A program made the position numbers and the translations under genes. Positions 18,019 through 25,984 of a DNA stretch of 64,000 nt are shown here, one piece after another (the first letter of the stretch is position 1; every line of letters starts with the position of its first letter). Under the pieces are notes generated by a model. The model worked only from the letters and a program-made list of their open reading frames with translations, ran no database searches and was not told the DNA's origin. The DNA is from Haloplanus aerogenes (GTDB lineage Archaea > Halobacteriota > Halobacteria > Halobacteriales > Haloferacaceae). The DNA is taken from contig NZ_CP034145.1 of NCBI RefSeq assembly GCF_003856835.1, forward strand, positions 744,001 to 808,000. Direction: 5' to 3'.

Positions 18019-18048
18019 ACGTTCTATAATAATATTTTTACAGAACAT
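18019..18048 (+). promoter_or_regulatory. A/T-rich inverted repeat in the dab upstream region
   Basis: The gap between the Lrp-type gene and dabB (17860-18150) is strikingly A/T-rich for this genome. It contains the imperfect palindrome AACGTTCT (18018-18025) ... AGAACATT (18042-18049), an 8-bp arm with one mismatch around a 16-nt A/T centre including TATAATAATATTTTT. A second A/T run (TAGAAGAATTTAATAACC) lies near 18060. The layout is that of a TATA box enclosed by an operator. The Lrp-family protein encoded upstream is a candidate ligand. Confidence 0.5.
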
Positions 18049-18150
18049 TTTGATCAAATAGAAGAATTTAATAACCAATCTGTTCGTAGAATGGGGTAGA
18101 GATGACCGATACCGCTCGCTGGTAGGCGCATCCGGTCGACAACACGAACG

Positions 18151-19638
18151 ATGACAGGCTCGGATCAGCAGACGACGGTCGGATCGCTCCCGGAGACGAC
18201 GACATCGACGCCGCTCGCCCCCGCGGTCTTCACGCGACTCGTGTGGCTCCTGTGGGTGGCGAGTCTCGGTGCACTCGTCGCGCGACTCCGATTCGACGGG
18301 GCGTGGGAACTTCCGGGCGTGGCTGCCGTCGATGGGCTGACCGTCGTGATGTGGGTCGTCGTCACCTTCTTCAGCGGCATCGTCCACAGCTACTCGCGGC
18401 GCTACATGGCCGGGAGCCGGCACGAGACGCGGTTTTTCACCCTCGTGTTCGCGTTCACGCTCGTCGTGATGGCGCTGGTCGCGGCCGACCACCTCGCGCT
18501 CTTTGCCGCCGCGTGGCTGGCGATGGGGCTGCTGATGGCCGACCTGATCGGCCTCATCCGTGGCTGGCCGCAGGCCCGCGCCGCCGCGTCGGTCGCCCGC
18601 CGGTACTTCCTCGCGAGTAGCGGCCTCCTCGCCGTCGCCCTGCTGACGCTGTGGTTGGCGACCGGCGCGACGACCGTCTCGGGCGTCGTCGCCGGCGTCG
18701 ACGCCGTTCCGCAGTCGTACTGGCTGGTCGCGGCCGGGGCGCTCCTCCTCGCCGCGATGATCCAGTCCGCGCTTGTCCCCTTCCACACGTGGCTCCTCTC
18801 CTCGATGACGGCGCCGACGCCGGCGTCCGCGCTGATGCACGCCGGCTTCGTCAACGCCGGCGGCGTCCTCCTCGTGCGCTTCGCGCCCGTCGCCGTCCGC
18901 GATCCGACCTTCATGCTCCTGATCGTGGTCGTCGGCGCGGTCAGCGCCCTCCTCGGCAAACTCCTGAAGTCCGTGCAGACGGACGTGAAGGGTCAACTTG
19001 GCTGTTCGACGGTCGGCCAGATGGGCTTCATGATCGCACAGGCCGGCCTCGGTTTCTTCGGCGCCGCCATCACGCACCTGATCCTCCACGGCTTCTACAA
19101 GGCCTACCAGTTCCTCGCGTCGGGGAGTCGGGTCGAACGGACGACCCCGACGACTGCGGGCGGATCGAACGGCGACACGTCCACCGACCTCCTCGTGGCG
19201 CTCCCCACGGCCGTCGCCGGCGGCGCCGTGTTCGCCCTCCTCACGGGCAAGGGGACCGCGCTCGACAGCGGCCTGTTGCTGGCGCTGTTCGTCGTCCTGA
19301 CGACGTTCCGCGCGACCCGGGAGATGCTCCAGCACACGTCGCTCCCGGCGACGGTCCGGTACGGCGCCGTGCCGCTCGTCTTCCTGCCCGCCATCGCCGG
19401 CTACGCGGCGGCCTACCACCTCGTCACCGCCGCTCTCGTCGGCCTCCCGGTCGTGACGGCGCCCGCGGCGCTGACGCCCGTGCACGGCGCCGTCGCCGCC
19501 GGGTTCGTCCTCGCCTACGTCGCCATCGAGAGCGGCGTCTACCGGTCGAGTACGCGCCTCTACGTGATGCTGTCGAACGCCGCGTCCCCACCAACCGACA
19601 CCGTGCTGACGTCGACGGAGGAATACAATGAGTACTGA
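18151..19638 (+). CDS. dabB: Inorganic carbon transporter subunit DabB (NuoL-like proton channel)
   Basis: DabB is a membrane subunit related to the proton-pumping NuoL/MrpA proteins. With DabA it forms a complex that accumulates bicarbonate using the proton gradient. The 495-residue protein is almost all transmembrane helices, with the typical 'YSRRYMAG' near residue 85, 'QSALVPFHTWLLSSMTAPTPASALMHAG'-type central motif (residues ~210-235) and 'LLKSVQTDVKGQLGCSTVGQMGFM' around 270. These are the conserved Lys/Ser/His motifs of the proton half-channels. It overlaps dabA by 11 nt and is transcribed from the A/T-rich promoter upstream. Confidence 0.92.
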   Translation: MTGSDQQTTVGSLPETTTSTPLAPAVFTRLVWLLWVASLGALVARLRFDGAWELPGVAAVDGLTVVMWVVVTFFSGIVHSYSRRYMAGSRHETRFFTLVFAFTLVVMALVAADHLALFAAAWLAMGLLMADLIGLIRGWPQARAAASVARRYFLASSGLLAVALLTLWLATGATTVSGVVAGVDAVPQSYWLVAAGALLLAAMIQSALVPFHTWLLSSMTAPTPASALMHAGFVNAGGVLLVRFAPVAVRDPTFMLLIVVVGAVSALLGKLLKSVQTDVKGQLGCSTVGQMGFMIAQAGLGFFGAAITHLILHGFYKAYQFLASGSRVERTTPTTAGGSNGDTSTDLLVALPTAVAGGAVFALLTGKGTALDSGLLLALFVVLTTFRATREMLQHTSLPATVRYGAVPLVFLPAIAGYAAAYHLVTAALVGLPVVTAPAALTPVHGAVAAGFVLAYVAIESGVYRSSTRLYVMLSNAASPPTDTVLTSTEEYNEY

Positions 19639-22057
19639 GCCAGCGATTCGCGATAGTATCGAGCGCGCAGCGGAATCGGTCGGCACCGTCTGGCCGCTCC
19701 ACTCGTTCGTGACTGCCAACCCGCTCTCGGGGTTCGAGGACCGTCCGTTTCCCGAGGCGGTCGACCGGGCGGCCGACCTGTTCGGTGGCCGGGGGTACCC
19801 CAGCGTCGACGTGTTCCGTGGGGCGTGGGAGAACGGGGGGATCGACCCCGACGCACTGGCCGACGAACTCGCCGACAGCGGCTACGACACCGGCGCGGAC
19901 CCCGAGGAGCTGCTGGCGCGGATGGACACCGCCGACGCCGACGAGCCCCCGGATTCGGACTCGACGCCCGAGGACCGGGTCGACCACTTCCTCTCGAAGT
20001 GGCTGGCGGCCTTCCTCGACGAGGGGCGGGCGGAGTGGCCGATGCCGAACCGCGAGCGCGGGTTCTACGCCGCCTTCCGCCACGCGGCCCGCTACGACCG
20101 CGAGATTCCCGACCGCGATGCCGTGACGGGCCTCCCCGACCACCCCACTGACGCCGTCCGCGAGTTGCTCGCGGACCACCCCGAAGGGCGGTGGGAAGCC
20201 ATCTTCGAACACCACTTCGCCGCGTTGCCGGGGTGGACAGGATTCGTCAAACACCGCGCCGGGACGGATGGCGACTGGCAGTCGACCTGCCCGATCACGC
20301 TCCCGGGCTATCTGGCCGTCCGCCTGTTCCTGACCGAACAGGTGGGCGCGCCGGTCGATCCGGGGCCGCGTGCGACGGCCGACGCCGACGACGCGACCGA
20401 CGACCGCCCGCCGCTCCCCGAAGTGTGGTTGCGCGCGTGGGAGGCGACGTACCGGGACGACCTCGTCGGCGCCGTCGCGGACGCGAGCGCGTCGCTGGCC
20501 GACGACGACAGCGACGACGACGGCCGCCCCGACGCCCAGTTCGTCTTCTGTATCGACACGCGCTCGGAGCGCATCCGCCGCCACATCGAGGCCGCTGGCG
20601 CGTACGAGACCCACGGCTACGCTGGCTTCTTCGGCATCCCGATGCGTCACGAGTCCTACGGATCGAACGTGGCCGTCGACGCCTGCCCGCCGATCCTCGA
20701 CCCGAAGTACCGCATCGACGACCGGCCGACCGACGACGACCCGCAGACCGCTCACGACCGTTGGGTCCGCTTCACCGACGCCGGCACCCACCTCCTGAAG
20801 GCGATCAAGTCGAACGCCGCGACGGCGTTCAGCTTCGTCGAGAACACCGGCGTCGGCTACGGCGCCGCGCTGGCGGCGCGGACGCTCGTGCCCGGCCGCG
20901 TCTACGACGCCATCGACACCGTCGACGACCGCGTGCCCGACGAACACGAGTTCTGCGAGCCGACGGTGGATCACGACCCGGACGCCGAAGGTGCGCTCCC
21001 GAGAGGGCTGACCCTCGACGAGAAAGTGTCCTACGCCGAGACGGCGTTCGACCTGATGGGCTGGGAGGAGTTCGCCCGCCTCGTCGTCTTCGCCGGCCAC
21101 GCCAGCCAGACGGCGAACAATCCCTACGAATCCAGTCTCGACTGTGGCGCCTGCGCCGGCAACCCCGGCGGGCCGAACGCGCGCGTCCTCGCCACCATCT
21201 GTAACGACCCGGCTGTCAGGAACGCCCTCGATGACCGTGGGTTCGACATCCCCGACGACACCGTCTTCGTCGCCGCCGAACACAACACGACGACCGACGA
21301 GGTGACGCTGTTCGCGGACGCTGTGCCCGAGAGTCACGACGACGACATCGCCCACCTCCGCGACGTTCTGGAGACGGCGCGGGCGGGTGCGGCAGCCGAG
21401 CGCACCGGCAGCGTCCGCGACGTCGAGCGCCGCGCCGCCGACTGGGCGGAGACGCGTCCGGAGTGGGGTCTCGCCGGCAACGCCGGGTTCGTCGTCGGCC
21501 CGCGGGCGCTGACCGACGACCTCGACCTCGACGGCCGCGCGTTCCTCCACTCCTACGACTGGTCGACCGACCCGGACGGCGACGCCCTCGAAGCCATCCT
21601 GACCGGCCCGCTGGTCGTCACGCAGTGGATCAACACCCAGTATTACTTCTCGACCGTCGACACCGCCGTCTACGGGAGCGGGTCGAAGATCACACACAAC
21701 CCGGTCGGGAACGTCGGCGTCTACCAGGGCAACGGCGGCGACCTGATGACCGGCCTGCCCCTCCAGTCCGTGTTAGCGGCCGACGACGACCCCCTCCACC
21801 AGCCCCTCCGCCTCTCGACCCTGATCCACGCGCCCGTCGAGCGGGTGACGGAGCTTCTCGCACAGCACGAGCAGGTCCGGACGCTTCTGGACAACGGGTG
21901 GCTGTCGCTGAGCGTCGTCGACCCCCAGCAGGACCACGCCGTCTTCCACTACGACGGCGACCTGACGTGGACCGCGGCGTCCGAGGCCGTCCGGGAAGCC
22001 GGACCGGCACCCGAGCCCGAAGCAGTGCCCGCGACGCCGCCGACGGCGGACGACTGA
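19628..22057 (+). CDS. dabA: Inorganic carbon transporter subunit DabA (UPF0753/DUF2309)
   Basis: DabA is the large cytoplasmic subunit carrying a beta-carbonic-anhydrase-like zinc site that converts CO2 to bicarbonate vectorially. In this 809-residue protein the zinc ligands are recognisable as C308 and D310 (FCIDTRSERIR), H491 (FAGHASQTANNP) and C506 (SLDCGACAG). The spacing of the last two equals that of the Halothiobacillus protein. Other family marks are 'WPLHSFVTANPL' near the start and 'VGVYQGNGGDLMTGLPLQS' near the end. Haloarchaea are heterotrophs, so bicarbonate supply for anaplerotic carboxylases is the likely use. Confidence 0.93.
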   Translation: MSTEPAIRDSIERAAESVGTVWPLHSFVTANPLSGFEDRPFPEAVDRAADLFGGRGYPSVDVFRGAWENGGIDPDALADELADSGYDTGADPEELLARMDTADADEPPDSDSTPEDRVDHFLSKWLAAFLDEGRAEWPMPNRERGFYAAFRHAARYDREIPDRDAVTGLPDHPTDAVRELLADHPEGRWEAIFEHHFAALPGWTGFVKHRAGTDGDWQSTCPITLPGYLAVRLFLTEQVGAPVDPGPRATADADDATDDRPPLPEVWLRAWEATYRDDLVGAVADASASLADDDSDDDGRPDAQFVFCIDTRSERIRRHIEAAGAYETHGYAGFFGIPMRHESYGSNVAVDACPPILDPKYRIDDRPTDDDPQTAHDRWVRFTDAGTHLLKAIKSNAATAFSFVENTGVGYGAALAARTLVPGRVYDAIDTVDDRVPDEHEFCEPTVDHDPDAEGALPRGLTLDEKVSYAETAFDLMGWEEFARLVVFAGHASQTANNPYESSLDCGACAGNPGGPNARVLATICNDPAVRNALDDRGFDIPDDTVFVAAEHNTTTDEVTLFADAVPESHDDDIAHLRDVLETARAGAAAERTGSVRDVERRAADWAETRPEWGLAGNAGFVVGPRALTDDLDLDGRAFLHSYDWSTDPDGDALEAILTGPLVVTQWINTQYYFSTVDTAVYGSGSKITHNPVGNVGVYQGNGGDLMTGLPLQSVLAADDDPLHQPLRLSTLIHAPVERVTELLAQHEQVRTLLDNGWLSLSVVDPQQDHAVFHYDGDLTWTAASEAVREAGPAPEPEAVPATPPTADD

Positions 22058-22134
22058 GCGGCCACTTCTCGCCCGCCGACATCGATACTGTGAGCGCCAC
22101 GAGACTCTCGTATCGCTGACGCCCCTCGATTTCC

Positions 22135-22150
22135 TATCGCGACATACGAT
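22135..22150 (+). repeat. Left arm of a 16-bp inverted repeat flanking rio2-rpl15e
   Basis: TATCGCGACATACGAT (22135-22150) occurs again as its exact reverse complement at 23899-23914 (ATCGTATGTCGCGATA). The two arms bracket rio2 and rpl15e, about 1.76 kb. No transposase lies between them, and both flanking contexts are intergenic. Either a shared regulatory sequence in opposite orientations or the remains of a rearrangement. Confidence 0.55.
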
Positions 22151-22200
22151 ATACGGTCCCGACGCGGGGGGCTTTTGTCCCTCGCGCGCGGAGTCGGAGT

Positions 22201-23121
22201 ATGGTGAAAAACGTGGCCAGCGTGGTGGCCGAACTCGACCCCGAGGATTTCTATCTGCTCTCGGGCGTCGAGCAGGGGATGCGGTTCAGCGAGTGGGTCA
22301 ACCGCGACAAACTGCCCGACTACGCCAACCTCACCGCCGAGGAGGTGGACTACCGGCTGGACCGGTGTATGAAACGCGACCTGATCCAGCGCCGGACTAT
22401 CCAGTACGAGGGTTACCAGCTCACCTTCGAGGGGTACGACGTTCTCGCCCTCCACACCTTCGCGGAGCGCGACACGGTCGAGGGCGTGGGCGCACCGCTC
22501 GGCGTCGGCAAGGAAAGCGACGTGTACGAGGCCCAGTCTTACCGCCCGCTCGCCCTCAAGTTCCACCGTGAGGGCTACACCAACTTCCGCGAGGTGAACA
22601 AGGAACGCGAGTACACCGCCGATCACCACCACGTCTCGTGGCTCTACACCGCGCGCAAGGCGGCCGAACGGGAACACGACGCGCTCGAAACGCTCTACCC
22701 CGACGTGTCGGTCCCGCGCCCTATCGATCACAACCGCCACGCCATCCTGATGGAGAAGTTCGAGGGCGTCGAACTCGCACGGGCGAAACTCGACGACGCG
22801 CAGGTTGTGGGCGTCCTCGATCTCGTACTCGACGAGGTGGCGACGGCCTACGAGGCGGGGATGGTCCACGCCGACCTCAGCGAACACAACGTCGCCGTCG
22901 CGGAGTCCGGCATCACCATCTTCGACTGGCCCCAGTCGGTGTCGACGGACCACGCCAACGCCGGCGAACTCCTCGAACGCGACGTGGAGAATCTGGTTGG
23001 CTTCTTCCGGCGGAAGTATCCCGCCGTCGTTCCCGAAGTAGACACCGCGGCCGTCGCCGACGCCCTTACCGCCGGTGAGTTCGAGACGGTCAGAGAGTTC
23101 GCGGCAAGTCGAAGTTCTTAA
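22201..23121 (+). CDS. rio2: RIO2-type serine/threonine protein kinase
   Basis: Rio2 is an atypical kinase/ATPase needed for final 40S/30S ribosomal maturation in eukaryotes and archaea. The 306-residue protein opens with the Rio2-specific winged-helix domain (residues 1-85, 'VNRDKLPDYANLTAEEVDYRL'). The RIO domain follows: the P-loop-like 'LGVGKESDVYEA', 'LALKFHREGYTNFR' with the ATP-binding Lys, the catalytic loop 'VHADLSEHNVAV' and metal loop 'IFDWPQSV'. It is placed next to a ribosomal-protein gene, which fits its role. Confidence 0.95.
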   Translation: MVKNVASVVAELDPEDFYLLSGVEQGMRFSEWVNRDKLPDYANLTAEEVDYRLDRCMKRDLIQRRTIQYEGYQLTFEGYDVLALHTFAERDTVEGVGAPLGVGKESDVYEAQSYRPLALKFHREGYTNFREVNKEREYTADHHHVSWLYTARKAAEREHDALETLYPDVSVPRPIDHNRHAILMEKFEGVELARAKLDDAQVVGVLDLVLDEVATAYEAGMVHADLSEHNVAVAESGITIFDWPQSVSTDHANAGELLERDVENLVGFFRRKYPAVVPEVDTAAVADALTAGEFETVREFAASRSS

Positions 23122-23247
23122 CCCCAACCGTCTGGTAGCACCGACAACTCGCTGGTCGACGGGCCCCAGCGGGCACCCGACTCGTCGGGACGACATGTGA
23201 CCCGCCACTCGGCGGCGTTGAATCGCAAGCGCCCGTGGGCAACAACC

Positions 23248-23838
23248 ATGGCACGAAGCTTCTACTCCCACATCCGGGACGCGTGGCAGAACCCCGACGA
23301 CGGGGCACTCGCCGAACTGCAGTGGCAACGCAAACAGGAATGGCGCGATCAGGGCGCCATCGAGCGCATCGAGCGCCCGACCCGCCTCGACAAGGCGCGC
23401 AACCTCGGCTACAAGGCCAAACAGGGCATCGTCGTCGTGCGGACTTCGGTCCGCAAGGGCGGCGCCCGCAAGCGCCGATTCAAGGCCGGTCGCCGCTCGA
23501 AGCGGCAGGGCGTCAACCGCATCGGTCGCCGCAAGAGCATCCAGCGCATCGCGGAAGAGCGCACCGCGCGCAAGTACCCCAACCTCCGCGTGCTCAACTC
23601 CTACTGGGTGGGCGAGGACGGCTCGCAGAAGTGGCACGAGGTGATCCTCGTCGACCCCGAGCATCCCGCCATCCAGAACGACGACGACCTGAACTGGATC
23701 TGTGACGACAGTCACCGCGGCCGGGCGTTCCGCGGCAAGACCAGCGCGGGTCAGAAAGGTCGCGGCCAGCAGAAGCGCGGCAAGGGCACGGAACACACCC
23801 GACCCAGCATCAACGGCGACCGGCGTCGCGGCAAGTAA
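23248..23838 (+). CDS. rpl15e: 50S ribosomal protein L15e
   Basis: L15e is a large-subunit protein of archaea and eukaryotes with no bacterial counterpart. The 196-residue very basic protein starts '[14 protein letters not shown]' and contains the conserved '[23 protein letters not shown]', '[21 protein letters not shown]' and '[15 protein letters not shown]' segments, with a basic tail rich in Arg, Lys and Gly. The correct ATG is 23248; an upstream frame would add 17 residues that are not conserved. It is expressed independently of rio2, 126 nt downstream. Confidence 0.97.
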   Translation: MARSFYSHIRDAWQNPDDGALAELQWQRKQEWRDQGAIERIERPTRLDKARNLGYKAKQGIVVVRTSVRKGGARKRRFKAGRRSKRQGVNRIGRRKSIQRIAEERTARKYPNLRVLNSYWVGEDGSQKWHEVILVDPEHPAIQNDDDLNWICDDSHRGRAFRGKTSAGQKGRGQQKRGKGTEHTRPSINGDRRRGK

Positions 23839-23898
23839 CGCCCTCTCCTCTCCGTTTCTCCCCACCGACCAGCCGTGCGTCGGTTTTCGGTCCGATAA

Positions 23899-23914
23899 AT
23901 CGTATGTCGCGATA
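23899..23914 (-). repeat. Right arm of the 16-bp inverted repeat flanking rio2-rpl15e
   Basis: ATCGTATGTCGCGATA at 23899-23914 is the reverse complement of the motif at 22135-22150. It sits just after the rpl15e stop, at the point where base composition drops and the accessory island begins. That makes a boundary role possible, but it is unproven. Confidence 0.5.
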
Positions 23915-23935
23915 TCGAATTCGGTTGGTGACGCC

Positions 23936-24082
23936 TCACAAGTTCCGAATGTAGTAACCTACAAACCACCAATCCTCCAACAATATCTGGATCATCGCCG
24001 GCTCAGAGATGTCAAATAGCTCGGTCAAGGCCTCTTTAGTCAGAATACTGTAGTATTGTGGAGAGGAATCGACAGCGACCAC
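23936..24082 (-). pseudogene. Possible 3' remnant of an unidentified gene
   Basis: On the minus strand a frame of about 48 codons from a GTG at 24082 to TGA 23936-23938 reads like real protein (SSPQYYSILTKEALTELF, then ISEPAMIQILLEDWWFVGYY). A stop codon lies a few codons upstream of the GTG and no ribosome-binding site is visible. It is therefore probably the 5'-truncated tail of a gene lost at the island edge. No family is recognised. The remaining sequence of this 346-bp gap shows no other gene. Confidence 0.3.
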
Positions 24083-24184
24083 AAATTGAGATCAAACTCG
24101 TGTAGCTGAGGTGTCAAAGAAAGATGTACTAACAAGTCCTTACACGTCATAACATATAACTCCTTTCGCGGCGAAGGCTTCTCC

Positions 24185-24511
24185 ATGAGCGGTTCAAGCT
24201 ACGATGAAACGATTCAGTTTCGTGCCGGGGCCGAAAAAGAGGCTGCGGAGCTGCTTGATGAGGTTCATATTGGTGGCGTCAATGTGAGCGAACTTGCTCG
24301 GACCGGGTTGGTTGAGATGCTCCGCCGGTCGTTGGACGAACAGGACGAGATTACGGTCTACGAACGATACAGTCGCGGTGAAATCGATGAAGACGTGGCT
24401 CGGGTTCTCCTCGGGGAGAAGATCGACCAAATGGAAGCAGAGAAGGACGCATTCGAGTCGGCAATGGAGCGAGATACGTCGGCCTTCCTTGCTGATAGCG
24501 ATGGCGAGTGA
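24185..24511 (+). CDS. Small putative antitoxin-like protein
   Basis: The 108-residue protein has a short N-terminal strand-helix region ('DETIQFRAGAEKEAAELL', 'VNVSELARTGLVEMLRRSL') that resembles a ribbon-helix-helix domain. A charged helical tail (DEDVARVLLGEKIDQMEAEK) follows. It precedes and overlaps by 11 nt a PIN-like protein, the usual order of an antitoxin and toxin. A TATA-like AACATATAAC lies 30 nt upstream at 24147-24156. The assignment as an antitoxin is inference from position and size. Codon use is less GC-rich than in the flanking core genes. Confidence 0.6.
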   Translation: MSGSSYDETIQFRAGAEKEAAELLDEVHIGGVNVSELARTGLVEMLRRSLDEQDEITVYERYSRGEIDEDVARVLLGEKIDQMEAEKDAFESAMERDTSAFLADSDGE

Positions 24512-25103
24512 CCCTCGCCACCCACTCCTGGCCGATACGAGTTCCCTGATCGCCGTTGCGAACACCGATCAATGGGACGTACTGGCGGAGTCGCTCGCTC
24601 TCACGACCACAAACGTCTGCAAGCACGAACTGCAGAACCATGTCAACTCGAACACGCACGCGCCGGAAGGCAGCCGCGAACAGTATCTGAAACGAGGCAG
24701 CCAGCGCGTGCTTGCGCACTTAGACGACGAGTCCTCATCGTGGTCGTGTGTGACTGTCGTTCCCCGGCCACACGGCCCGGATGCCGGTGAAGAATCGCTG
24801 AAGCAAGAACTGTCCGAACACGGCGACTCGTATCAGGTCGTCTCGCTGCTCGATGGAGCCGCACGCCGATCGATCAGGCGACTGGTTGACGACCACGGAT
24901 ACGACATTGACGTTGTGGGCCCGCCGTATCTACTCTACGTTCTCTTCGATAACGAACTCATTTCGAAGGCAGAGTTCTGTGAGGCGTCAGGCGAGATGAT
25001 TAGGACGGAAGGGTGGACGGGATACGAGGTCGTCAAGTACGCGTGGGCCAGTATTCCTGTGGATTGTTCTGAGTTCCTTGACGACGATATCCTCCCTCCC
25101 TGA
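24501..25103 (+). CDS. PIN-like nuclease domain protein, candidate toxin
   Basis: The 200-residue protein begins 'HPLLADTSSLIAVANTDQWDVL', the hydrophobic strand with an acidic end that opens PIN domains (D-x-S/T-x-L). Further acidic residues compatible with a metal site are 'NVCKHELQN' and 'GAARRSIRRLVDDHGYD'. The family is not one I can name, and it is longer than VapC. Its ATG lies 11 nt inside the end of the small upstream gene, so the pair is translationally coupled. A toxin-antitoxin or RNA-processing role is possible. Confidence 0.55.
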   Translation: MASDPRHPLLADTSSLIAVANTDQWDVLAESLALTTTNVCKHELQNHVNSNTHAPEGSREQYLKRGSQRVLAHLDDESSSWSCVTVVPRPHGPDAGEESLKQELSEHGDSYQVVSLLDGAARRSIRRLVDDHGYDIDVVGPPYLLYVLFDNELISKAEFCEASGEMIRTEGWTGYEVVKYAWASIPVDCSEFLDDDILPP

Positions 25104-25140
25104 GAGCTTACCAATTGCTGGAACGCTCATACAGAATACA

Positions 25141-25160
25141 GGCTCTGTTGAAATCCTCAG
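25141..25160 (+). repeat. Solo IS terminal repeat, left copy 1
   Basis: The 20-mer GGCTCTGTTGAAATCCTCAG matches exactly, in inverted orientation, the right end (26839-26858) of the IS5-type transposase unit. No target duplication is obvious at either side. The distance of 1.7 kb is about twice the size of a normal element of this group, so this copy is likely a relic or a rearranged end. Confidence 0.7.
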
Positions 25161-25221
25161 CAAGAGACATATCCTGACTCGAATCACTCAGTACAGTCGT
25201 TCGAGTGAGTATCCCACGCCA

Positions 25222-25490
25222 TCACGCTTCCAAGTGACTGACGACAGTCACCGTCCCATTCTCTTCCACACGGAGTTCGTACCCCTCATAGGTTCGAACT
25301 GATTCGTTCCACTGTACAGTTCCGTTAGTACGAACGATAATACGATAGTCAGTGGATTCTTCTAAAGATCGGCCAACATCTACGGTTCCTTTTGATGTAT
25401 ATGTCTTATTATATACTACCTCTTGGCTTTCCAGTTCTTTAGCACGGATGTTCACTCTGTCTTCGGTTTGAATGTTGACTTGGAAAAAAA
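25222..25490 (-). pseudogene. 5'-truncated secreted-type protein fragment
   Basis: Minus-strand codons from about 25490 down to the stop at 25222 encode a beta-rich domain typical of haloarchaeal lipoproteins (VNIQTEDRVNIRAKEL, TDYRIIVRTNGTVQWNESV, TYEGYELRVEENGTV). The frame has no signal peptide and no start codon. It meets a stop triplet exactly where the IS-end sequence 25492-25508 begins. The gene was therefore cut by an insertion or deletion at the IS end. A GTG at 25455 is internal to the domain and not a plausible start. Confidence 0.65.
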
Positions 25491-25491
25491 T

Positions 25492-25508
25492 GGCTCCGTT
25501 GAAATCCT
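25492..25508 (+). repeat. Solo IS terminal repeat, left copy 2
   Basis: GGCTCCGTTGAAATCCT differs at one base from the perfect 17-nt core of the IS end at 25141 and 26858. It lies immediately at the break of the truncated lipoprotein gene, which supports its identity as an insertion-element end. Confidence 0.65.
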
Positions 25509-25614
25509 ATTACGTAGACACTACTCTCGGTGAAACTATTGGTACATCGGTCGTGTGTAGTCACCGTTACACCGGTGAGATAGTTATTAGTCGTTCGTCG
25601 TCTAATTGAGAGAT

Positions 25615-25962
25615 ATGATACTCCCCCTTCAAACAGGGATTCAAAGTGGACCTGAACCGTGGACCAGCCTCGTCATGTTCATTGGAGTCTTTGTCGTGGT
25701 GTACCTTCTTGGCCGGTTCACGCTCCTTCGCGTAACCAATTCCTTTACCGCTAAGTATGCACCATGGACAGGAGATATGAGTAATCTTGCCAGCCGAGTA
25801 TTCCTTATCCTGTTAGCCCTTTCGGCTGGTCTTATGGGTGCTGGTTGGTACTCGGCTCGTTTCCTGCTAATACTGCTTGGTGTCCTACTCGTTGGAATCC
25901 TTCTCGGTGGTGTCGTTTGGTTTGAGTCCCTACTTGGCCGCAACAATATGAACACGCAATAG
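25615..25962 (+). CDS. Small membrane protein of unknown function
   Basis: The 115-residue protein has three hydrophobic segments ('LVMFIGVFVVVYLLGRF', 'VFLILLALSAGLMGAGW', 'LLILLGVLLVGILLGGVVW') and a short polar C-terminus (NNMNTQ). ATG 25615 is chosen over an in-frame TTG at 25606. It resembles haloarchaeal membrane proteins of unknown role, and lies between IS relics. Its codon use is close to the neighbouring island genes. Confidence 0.6.
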   Translation: MILPLQTGIQSGPEPWTSLVMFIGVFVVVYLLGRFTLLRVTNSFTAKYAPWTGDMSNLASRVFLILLALSAGLMGAGWYSARFLLILLGVLLVGILLGGVVWFESLLGRNNMNTQ

Positions 25963-25984
25963 GTCTTTCACCTGCATCTACCAA

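Noticed and set aside
17644-19719. Minus-strand frame of 691 codons across dabB
   Set aside because: It is Arg/Glu/Gly-rich shadow sequence opposite DabB and the Lrp gene, with no domain pattern and no start signal.
19424-21697. Minus-strand frame of 757 codons across dabA
   Set aside because: Shadow of DabA. The composition (Val/Arg/Asp repeats) is typical of antisense frames in GC-rich halophile genes.
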